The notes beneath the pieces are model-generated. The model was given only the letters and a program-made list of their open reading frames with translations, ran no database searches and was not told the origin of the DNA. Below, in pieces: positions 19,710 to 26,135 of a DNA stretch of 64,000 nt (the stretch's first letter is position 1; every line of letters starts with the position of its first letter). This stretch comes from Enhygromyxa salina (lineage in GTDB: Bacteria > Myxococcota_A > Polyangia > Nannocystales > Nannocystaceae), in contig NZ_JMCC02000022.1 of NCBI RefSeq assembly GCF_000737335.2, positions 29,754-93,753 of the forward strand, given 5' to 3'. A program made the position numbers and the translations under genes.

Positions 19710-20513
19710 ATGCAGGACGTCCAGGGCCTACCAGACGACCGAGAAATCCCGATCGACCGCGTCGGCGTCGCGGGTCTCAACCACCCGATCGTCGTCCTCG
19801 ACCGCCGCTCGGAGAAGCAGCGGACCGTGGGAGCGTTCACGATGTCCGTTTCGCTGCCCCGGGAGCAGAAGGGCACGCACATGAGCCGGTTCGTGGAGGT
19901 CCTCAACGACCACCACGGAGAAGTGACGATGCGCACGGTTCCAAAGATCTTGCGAGATCTCCAGGATCGGCTTGGCGCATCCTCCGCACAGATTGAAGTC
20001 ACGTTCCCCTACTTCCTCGAGCGCGCGGCGCCGGTGAGCGGGGCGACGGCGCTCATGGACTACTCGTGCGCGTTCATCGGTGAGCTTCGCGAGGACCACG
20101 ATGATTTCGTCCTCCGCGTGCGGGTGCCAGTGACCAGCCTATGCCCTTGCAGCAAGGCTATCTCGGAGCGAGGTGCTCACAATCAACGGGGCTACATCAC
20201 GATGTCCGTTCGGACGAACACCGACAGTTCGGGAGATCCGCAGCTCGTGTGGATCGAGGAGCTGATTCAGGTCGCCGAGCAGTCTGCGTCGGCTCCCGTA
20301 TATCCGTTGCTCAAGCGTCCGGACGAGGCCCACGTGACCGTGCAAGCGTACGACAATCCAGTCTTCGTCGAGGACATGGTTCGCAACGTCGCTCGGCGAC
20401 TGCAGGACGACCCACGAGTTTACTGGTTCGAGGTCCACGCCGAAAACCACGAGAGCATCCACAACCACTCGGCCTTCGCTCAGGTCACGTGGTCTCGCAC
20501 CGAGAATCAATGA
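19710..20513 (+). CDS. folE2: GTP cyclohydrolase IB (FolE2)
   Basis: A 267-aa type IB GTP cyclohydrolase, which turns GTP into dihydroneopterin triphosphate, first step of both folate and preQ0/queuosine synthesis. The family signature is clear: PVTSLCPCSK at 140-149 with Cys145 and Cys147, followed by the GAHNQRG block, and a C-terminal EVHAENHESIHNH stretch. Length fits the family (about 260-300). The ATG at 19710 is preferred to one six codons upstream because the family's usual DVQ...VGV start follows it. The gene overlaps the dpdC candidate by 4 nt and heads the block containing dpdA and dpdB, so it probably feeds preQ0 to DNA modification. Later preQ0 enzymes (QueD, QueE, QueC) are not in the window and must come from elsewhere. 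Confidence 0.93.
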   Translation: MQDVQGLPDDREIPIDRVGVAGLNHPIVVLDRRSEKQRTVGAFTMSVSLPREQKGTHMSRFVEVLNDHHGEVTMRTVPKILRDLQDRLGASSAQIEVTFPYFLERAAPVSGATALMDYSCAFIGELREDHDDFVLRVRVPVTSLCPCSKAISERGAHNQRGYITMSVRTNTDSSGDPQLVWIEELIQVAEQSASAPVYPLLKRPDEAHVTVQAYDNPVFVEDMVRNVARRLQDDPRVYWFEVHAENHESIHNHSAFAQVTWSRTENQ

Positions 20514-21448
20514 CTGTCCATCTCGTCGCCAGCTGCACGGACCGAAAGCGTTCGAAGGTGCCACCTGAGCTGCGGCTCCGCGAACTCGCTGGCGGCTCAG
20601 TGAACGAACGCGTGCGCGGGTGGCTGACGACGTTGAGCAACTCGGCGACACCCGCTCTGCCAGCGCGCGAACTCTACGGCGGCGAGCACTGGAAGCTCAT
20701 CCTCGAACTCGAGAGCGAGTTGCGCGAGACTCGGGGAAATATCGAACTCTCCGTCGCCTCGGCCGGCTATGGCTTGGTGTCGGCCGACGCGCACCTCAAG
20801 CCCTACTCCGCCACGTTCGCTGGACGCCAACCCGACTCGGTGGCTCAGAACCAGGACGATCGGTCTTCCACGTGGTGGGACGGGCTTTGCGCCGGTGGAG
20901 AATCTCCAAATTCTCTGCAAACTCTGATGAGCGGGGCCGAAGGTCTCGTCGTGATCGCATCTGCCAAGTACCTTCGGGCCATGCTGCCGGATCTCCTGCT
21001 CGCACGCGCCACACTGCCGGACCCTGGCAACCTGGTGGTCTTCGCCGGATCCAAGGTGGACGAACTGGAGAAGTCACTCATCCGGGTTGATGCGCGCGTC
21101 CAAGTCGCCCTCAAAGACGTGGGTGCGGACCGTCTGCGCGGTACCAAGCAAGGTCTCGCAGCCCGAACCGCGAAAGAGTTGTTGTGCCAGACCAAGACCT
21201 GGCCACCAACGGCCGCCGTGCTCAGTGAGGCGTACGAACGCCTCGTCGCTGGCGTCGCCCCACCCGAGGCGTTAGATCGTGAGCGCCACGAGGATGACGA
21301 CGTCTCAGCGTTCATTGCCAAGGCGCTGGACGAGAACCCGCGCGCTGGCTGGACTAACCTGCTACGCACCTGGCGAGCCCAAGGCCAGGCTTGCGAGCAA
21401 TCACGCTTCCGTCGTCTCCACGGCGAAGTCAAGGCGCGGAGGTCCTGA
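20510..21448 (+). CDS. DpdC candidate: YaaA/DUF328-like protein
   Basis: A 312-aa protein with features of the YaaA/DUF328/DUF6884 group: SCTDRKR at 8-14, PARELYGG at 51-58, and a SAGYGLVSAD block at ~84-93 followed by PYS. It overlaps folE2 by 4 nt and ends 2 nt before the dpdA start. In Salmonella, dpdC is needed to turn dPreQ0 already in DNA into 2'-deoxy-7-amido-7-deazaguanosine, and I recall DpdC as DUF328-related, so this is the natural DpdC candidate. The C-terminal ~100 residues are charged and helical, without known motifs. If it is DpdC, the host DNA would carry dADG; if not, dPreQ0. The name is left off because the family call was made by eye. Confidence 0.6.
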   Translation: MTVHLVASCTDRKRSKVPPELRLRELAGGSVNERVRGWLTTLSNSATPALPARELYGGEHWKLILELESELRETRGNIELSVASAGYGLVSADAHLKPYSATFAGRQPDSVAQNQDDRSSTWWDGLCAGGESPNSLQTLMSGAEGLVVIASAKYLRAMLPDLLLARATLPDPGNLVVFAGSKVDELEKSLIRVDARVQVALKDVGADRLRGTKQGLAARTAKELLCQTKTWPPTAAVLSEAYERLVAGVAPPEALDRERHEDDDVSAFIAKALDENPRAGWTNLLRTWRAQGQACEQSRFRRLHGEVKARRS

Positions 21449-21450
21449 CC

Positions 21451-22731
21451 GTGCACTACTTCCTGCCAGACAGCCAAGACCTGGTCGACCCGAGCTTCGA
21501 CTTCGAAAAAGAGATCCGCAGTCCCGACCGTGTACGCCACCGCGACGATCGCTATGCCCACGAGGTGTTTGGCTCCCGGGCGTTCGACGGCATCCTCGTG
21601 TCCAAGGGCATCGTGGACTCGAATGGCGGCACTGGCCGCTACACGGGTCCGCAGCGGCGCCGCTTCGATCGTGATGGCGTCAAGCGCTTCTTCCGGGCGC
21701 AAGGCCACGGTTGGGGCAAGCTGCGCTTCATGGGTGACTGCGGCGCGTTTACCTATGTGAAGGACGAGGTCCCGCCCTACACGGTCGACGAGGTCATCGA
21801 TTTCTACGTCCGGGGCAAGTTCGATCTCGGGGTTTCGGTCGACCACATCATCCTCAGCTACGACCCAGACTGGGACGCGTTCGGCAATGCTTCGGTGCCA
21901 CCGGAGGTGCTCGAGCGGCAGCGGATCACGTTCGAACTCGCGCGGGAGTTCATCAAGAAGGCTAAGAAAGCTGGTGGTTTCACACCTTTGGGTGTCGCCC
22001 AGGGTTGGAGCCCATCCTCGTACGCGCACGCGGTCAAGCAGCTGCAGAAGATGGGCTACAAGTACATTGCGATCGGCGGCGTGGTACCGCTCAAGACTCA
22101 CAAGCTGATCCACGTGCTCGATCAGATCAACGCGATACGCAACCGCGGCGTGAAGCTCCACCTCTTGGGCGTGACGCGCCTCGAGAAGATCGCAGACTTC
22201 CGCTCGTACGGAGTCGCCAGCTTCGACAGCACGTCGCCGCTGCGTCGCGCGTGGCTGGACAACAAGGTCAATTATTTCACGCCTGATCGCTCCTACACGG
22301 CGGTTCGGGTGCCCCAGGTCGACGGCAACGTGCGTCTGCAAAAGCGCATTCGAGCGGGCGAGGTCAAGCAAGAGCACGCGCTCAAGGCCGAGGCCAAGTG
22401 CCTCAAGTACCTCGCGGAACTCGATGCTGGCAAACGAAGCGCAGCGTCTGTGGTCAAGGCTCTGACGGAGTACGAGCGCATTCACGATCCGGGCGGCGAC
22501 CGCTCGGAGCCGTACCGCGAGGTGCTCACCGATCAGCCCTGGAAGGCCTGTAAGTGTGAGGTGTGCATGCGGCTCGGACATCACGTGATCATGTTTCGAG
22601 GCGCCGAGCGCAACCGCCGACGTGGTTTCCACAACGTGGCGGTGTTCTATCAGCAGCTACTGCAGGAACTTGCGCGACCCAAGCGTCGTAACCCCGCGCG
22701 CGAGCCCGAGCAACAACTCCTGAGTGTCTAG
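21451..22731 (+). CDS. dpdA: DpdA: DNA 7-deazaguanine transglycosylase (TGT paralogue)
   Basis: A 426-aa TGT-like enzyme expected to exchange guanine in DNA for preQ0. Visible landmarks: MGDCGAF at 94-100, matching the TGT DSGGF loop with Asp96 in the catalytic position; GVAQGW in the middle; ASFDSTSP at 256-263 with Asp259 where TGT has its nucleophilic Asp; and a zinc site C369, C372 and H394 (CEVC...FHN), shorter than the CxCxxC...H of tRNA enzymes apart from the extra C367. No PUA domain is present, as in other DpdA proteins. The start is a GTG at 21451, 2 nt after the previous stop, because the conserved HYFLPDSQD follows it; the upstream ATG at 21391 lies inside the preceding gene. dpdB begins 4 nt after its stop. 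Confidence 0.93.
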   Translation: MHYFLPDSQDLVDPSFDFEKEIRSPDRVRHRDDRYAHEVFGSRAFDGILVSKGIVDSNGGTGRYTGPQRRRFDRDGVKRFFRAQGHGWGKLRFMGDCGAFTYVKDEVPPYTVDEVIDFYVRGKFDLGVSVDHIILSYDPDWDAFGNASVPPEVLERQRITFELAREFIKKAKKAGGFTPLGVAQGWSPSSYAHAVKQLQKMGYKYIAIGGVVPLKTHKLIHVLDQINAIRNRGVKLHLLGVTRLEKIADFRSYGVASFDSTSPLRRAWLDNKVNYFTPDRSYTAVRVPQVDGNVRLQKRIRAGEVKQEHALKAEAKCLKYLAELDAGKRSAASVVKALTEYERIHDPGGDRSEPYREVLTDQPWKACKCEVCMRLGHHVIMFRGAERNRRRGFHNVAVFYQQLLQELARPKRRNPAREPEQQLLSV

Positions 22732-22735
22732 GTCC

Positions 22736-23860
22736 ATGCCCAAGTCCCGTTCAGTGATCAAGGTCCCGGCGATGGAGATCCATCAATCGCCGGGACGCAA
22801 ACTCTACACCTTCGCGATCGACGGCAAGCACGTCTACGACTTTGCGGACGTCTCCCGCATCCGGCGCAACGAGAAGACCGAACTCGAAGGCTACCAACGG
22901 CCTGAAGTCATCGCGCACATCCAGGAGATCAAAGAGTATATCGAGAGTGACTCCCCGATGCTTCCCAACGGCGTGGTGGTCGCCTTCGATTCGCGGGTGA
23001 AGTTCAAGCGCGTCAAGACCACAGAACTCGACATGGGCACCGATACTGCGATGGGTGTGCTCGAGATTCCCGTTGGAGAGGATCCCAAGCGCGGACGCGT
23101 GGGGTTCATTGTTGATGGGCAACAACGGCTGGCTGCCATTCGGGGGGCGAAGATCAAAAAGTTCATGGTGCTGGTGTCCGCGTTCATTACTGATGATCTG
23201 CGCCAACAAACGGAGCAGTTCATCCTCGTCAACTCGACCAAACCGCTGCCCAAGGGGTTGATCTACGAGTTGATCCCGCACACCGATGCAAGGTTGCCGA
23301 CCGCGCTGCACCGACGCCGACTCGCTGCATTTTTGCTCGAGCGGCTCAACCATGAACAAGGGTCGCCGCTCCACAAGATGATCCGCACCCCGACGGCGCC
23401 GGACGGGGTGATCAAGGATAATTCGATGCTCAAGATGCTGGGCAACAGCCTGAGCGACGGGGTGCTCTACGAGTTTCGGGATCGCAATGAGCTGACCGAC
23501 GAGTCCGTGGCCGAGATGCTTGCGCTGCTTCAACGGTTCTGGGGCGCAGTGAGCGAGACTTTTCCTGACGCGTGGGGAAAGAAGCCGCGTGAGTCGAGGT
23601 TGATGCACGGTGCGGGGATCGTGAGCATCGGCAACTTGATGGATCACATCGCCTCGCAGCGAACCCGCCGCTCGACGATTCCCTCGCAACAGTACTTTCG
23701 GAAGCACCTCTCGCTGGTTGCACCCGAGTGCGCATGGACAGATGGGGACTGGCGCTTCGACGACGACGACGTGCGGAGCTGGAATCAGATCCAGAATACG
23801 CGGCAGGATGTCGAGATGCTGACGGACTTCTTGCAGCGGGCGTACGACGCCTCGGCGTAG
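22736..23860 (+). CDS. dpdB: DpdB: DGQHR/ParB-like partner of DpdA
   Basis: A 374-aa DGQHR-domain protein with the signature DGQQR at 127-131 and an adjacent LAAIRGA helix, related to DndB and ParB-like proteins. In Salmonella, DpdB works with DpdA to place preQ0 in DNA and has been tied to ATP hydrolysis. The ATG at 22736 lies 4 nt after dpdA; a GTG at 22724 would overlap dpdA. The second half has the usual helical DGQHR companion region and ends in an acidic, Trp-rich tail. It is the last gene of the folE2-dpdC-dpdA-dpdB block and converges on pfkA across about 105 bp. Confidence 0.85.
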   Translation: MPKSRSVIKVPAMEIHQSPGRKLYTFAIDGKHVYDFADVSRIRRNEKTELEGYQRPEVIAHIQEIKEYIESDSPMLPNGVVVAFDSRVKFKRVKTTELDMGTDTAMGVLEIPVGEDPKRGRVGFIVDGQQRLAAIRGAKIKKFMVLVSAFITDDLRQQTEQFILVNSTKPLPKGLIYELIPHTDARLPTALHRRRLAAFLLERLNHEQGSPLHKMIRTPTAPDGVIKDNSMLKMLGNSLSDGVLYEFRDRNELTDESVAEMLALLQRFWGAVSETFPDAWGKKPRESRLMHGAGIVSIGNLMDHIASQRTRRSTIPSQQYFRKHLSLVAPECAWTDGDWRFDDDDVRSWNQIQNTRQDVEMLTDFLQRAYDASA

Positions 23861-23965
23861 CAGCGCGGGCCACAGGCTGCGAAACAACAACGCGATGACG
23901 CCGACGACGATGGCGTCCCCAATGATCAATCGTCTCCGCCCACCTCCACGGCGCCCCCGGAAGCG

Positions 23966-25090
23966 CTACAGCGTCAGCACCGTCTCGAGTTGGTTGAAGA
24001 CCGCCTTGCGCCACTGCGCGAGCTCCCCTTCCCCATCCAGCAGCTGCTCGGTCGCGCGCAGCACCGCCGGTAGATCAACCACGAAGCAATACGGGTCGTC
24101 AGCCGAGCGCGTCGCAATCTCGGCCGGCAGCTCGCTCGGAGGCAGCCACGCGACCATCACCCGCGTGCGCCCTGCGATCAACGCCCGCACAGCGACGTTG
24201 GCCAGCCGCGAGCCAAGCAGACGATCGAAGGCCGACGGCCGACCACCCCGAACGACGTGGCCCAGCACGGTCACGCGGGTCTCGACCGGGTGCTCGGGGT
24301 CGCCGCGGCGCGCGAGCTCCTCGTCGACCCTGCGCTTGAGCTCGGTCGTTGGCAGCCGCACGCCCTCGGCTGTAATCGCAATCACCCGCCGGTCCCGAAC
24401 CGCCCGCTTGCGCACCGCCGCGACCGCCCGGACCACGTCGGCGACCAGCTCCTCGTCGCTGCGCTCGGCCTCGGGGAACAGCACCAGATCCGCCCCGGCC
24501 GCGACCGCCGAGGTCATCGCCAGGTAGCCACATTCGCGGCCCATGACCTCGACCAAGAAGGTGCGATCGTGGGCCGAGGCCGTATCGGCGATCTTGTCGC
24601 AAGCCTCGACGATCGTGTTCATCGCCGTGTCCGCGCCGATCGAGAGGCTGGTCAGCGCGAGATCATTGTCGATCGAGGCCGGGATGCCGACGACCCGCGG
24701 GGCGTGCTCGCCGGCCTCGTCGGGATCCGAGAGCGCCAGGGCCCCGGCCAGCGATCCATTGCCGCCGATCACCACGAGCCCCGAGATCCCACGCGCAGCC
24801 AGGACCGCCCGCGCGCGGTCGCGGGTGGCCTGCTCGTGAAATGCCTTGCAGCGAGCGGAGCCCAGCATCGTGCCGCCCTCGCGGACGATCCGCTGGACGT
24901 CGCGGGGGCCGAGCGGCTCGAGCTCGTCTGCGATCAAGCCTTGGTAGCCATGCCGCACGCCGTACACCTCCCAGCCAGCCGCGGTCGCAACCAGGGTCGC
25001 CGCGCGCACGGCCGCGTTCATGCCCGGCGCATCGCCGCCGCTGGTCAACACCGCGAGTCGTTGGTTTGGGGGATTCGTGGTTTGGCTCAT
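23966..25090 (-). CDS. pfkA: 6-phosphofructokinase family protein with atypical active-site residues
   Basis: A 374-aa PfkA-type phosphofructokinase, which would phosphorylate fructose 6-phosphate in glycolysis. Family landmarks: SGGDAPGMN at 17-25, GGNGS at 109-113, PASIDND at 137-143 with the catalytic Asp141, and MGRECGY from 183. It departs from the E. coli pattern: GGDGS has become GGNGS (Asp to Asn at the Mg-binding position) and PGTIDND has become PASIDND. The Gly after the Asn argues for ATP rather than pyrophosphate, but the donor is uncertain. The protein is ~50 residues longer than E. coli PfkA, mainly at the C-terminus. It lies just outside the dpd island, so it marks the resumption of core genes. 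Confidence 0.88.
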   Translation of the reverse strand: MSQTTNPPNQRLAVLTSGGDAPGMNAAVRAATLVATAAGWEVYGVRHGYQGLIADELEPLGPRDVQRIVREGGTMLGSARCKAFHEQATRDRARAVLAARGISGLVVIGGNGSLAGALALSDPDEAGEHAPRVVGIPASIDNDLALTSLSIGADTAMNTIVEACDKIADTASAHDRTFLVEVMGRECGYLAMTSAVAAGADLVLFPEAERSDEELVADVVRAVAAVRKRAVRDRRVIAITAEGVRLPTTELKRRVDEELARRGDPEHPVETRVTVLGHVVRGGRPSAFDRLLGSRLANVAVRALIAGRTRVMVAWLPPSELPAEIATRSADDPYCFVVDLPAVLRATEQLLDGEGELAQWRKAVFNQLETVLTL

Positions 25091-25120
25091 CTATCTTGCG
25101 CTCGAATTTCAGCTCGGGAT

Positions 25121-26083
25121 TCAGCTCGCGCGAGGCTTCTCGCCCGGCTGTGGGCCGCGTTCGTAGGCCGGTTCACTGTTGGCATCGAACTGGCTACGGA
25201 CCGCCTGCAGCCACGCCTGCAGCTGCGGATCCTCGCGGCCTCGCGCGAAGTCGGCCGCCACCGCGATGATCGGGTGAGCCAAGCTGCCAAGGCCCGCCAC
25301 CACCTCGAACGCGGCCGCGCGCACGCTGGGCTCGCCCTCGTGCTCGATGATCCGCAACAAAGCGGCCCCGAGCTGGCCAGCGTCGCGGCCGTGCTCGTGC
25401 AGGCGCTCGAGCGCGCGGCGGCGATCATTGGGCTCGGCGCTGGCCAGCGCCCGCCCCAGATCGGCCCGACGCGTCGGCGTCCACGGCTGCTCCCCCCGAT
25501 CGAGCGCGGCGCTAGCGAACGGCAGCGGGATCACGCGCGCGTCGACCCCAAGCGTGAACAAGCTGATCAGCCGGGTCCCGAGCGCGTCGCGGCGCTCGCT
25601 CAGCTCGGTGAACAGCTGCTCGCCCGTGCCCTCGGGCTCGGGCTCGAGCTCGAGCTGGCGCAGGCTGATCGGCGTGCGGCCCAAGCGGCTCGCGTCGTCG
25701 CCAAGCAACAACGCCACGCAGGCCCGCAGCCGGTTCGCGTCGCCGCGCAGCTGCAGGCGCAGCACGAAGGGGGCGTCCGGCCGACCCAGCAGCGCGGCCA
25801 GGCGATCGGGTGTGGCCCGGGCGAGCTGGATGTCGGCGATCAGCCCGCGCTCACGCACCACGTGCGGGCGCCCGAGCGCGGGATCGTCCGCGAGCACCAA
25901 GCGAGATCCCAGCCGCCCGCGCAGCGCCCGCGCCCGGCTTCGGAGGATCTGCCGCTCGGGCCGGGCCAGGCCGCCCGCGTCCACACGCACGCGAACCGCC
26001 AGCCACTCGCCGAGCGGGTCCCCCTGGGCCTGGAGTCGATCGGCGATCACGGGGATCTCGGCCAGCTGATCGACGTCCCACAC
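25121..26083 (-). CDS. HEAT-like protein with TIGR02996-like start
   Basis: A 320-aa soluble protein. The beginning (PVIADRLQAQGDPLGEWLAV) resembles the TIGR02996 motif common in myxobacterial multi-copy proteins, where a ..ADWLEERGDP..GEF.. pattern is typical. Residues ~215-300 form HEAT-like helical pairs (RRALERLHEHG, SVRAAAFEVVAGLG). There is no signal peptide. It lies upstream of pfkA on the same strand (30 nt gap) and diverges from the next HEAT-like gene, so both may descend from related proteins. Function unknown; a scaffold role is only a guess. The start at 26083 gives the best match to the motif. Confidence 0.65.
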   Translation of the reverse strand: MWDVDQLAEIPVIADRLQAQGDPLGEWLAVRVRVDAGGLARPERQILRSRARALRGRLGSRLVLADDPALGRPHVVRERGLIADIQLARATPDRLAALLGRPDAPFVLRLQLRGDANRLRACVALLLGDDASRLGRTPISLRQLELEPEPEGTGEQLFTELSERRDALGTRLISLFTLGVDARVIPLPFASAALDRGEQPWTPTRRADLGRALASAEPNDRRRALERLHEHGRDAGQLGAALLRIIEHEGEPSVRAAAFEVVAGLGSLAHPIIAVAADFARGREDPQLQAWLQAVRSQFDANSEPAYERGPQPGEKPRAS

Positions 26084-26135
26084 GCGCGCCCAGGATAGCC
26101 CAAGCGCAACACGGATCGGCTATGATCGCGGCCCC

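Noticed and set aside
20845..22632. 595-codon minus-strand frame over dpdA
   Set aside because: Antisense to dpdA, whose TGT and zinc motifs are unmistakable.
22751..23929. 392-codon minus-strand frame over dpdB
   Set aside because: All but its first ~25 codons are antisense to dpdB; only the start looks protein-like and is reported as a possible island-edge relic.
24257..26098. 613-codon plus-strand frame over pfkA and its neighbour
   Set aside because: Antisense to two genes with clear motifs; His/Arg/Ala-rich composition typical of a shadow.
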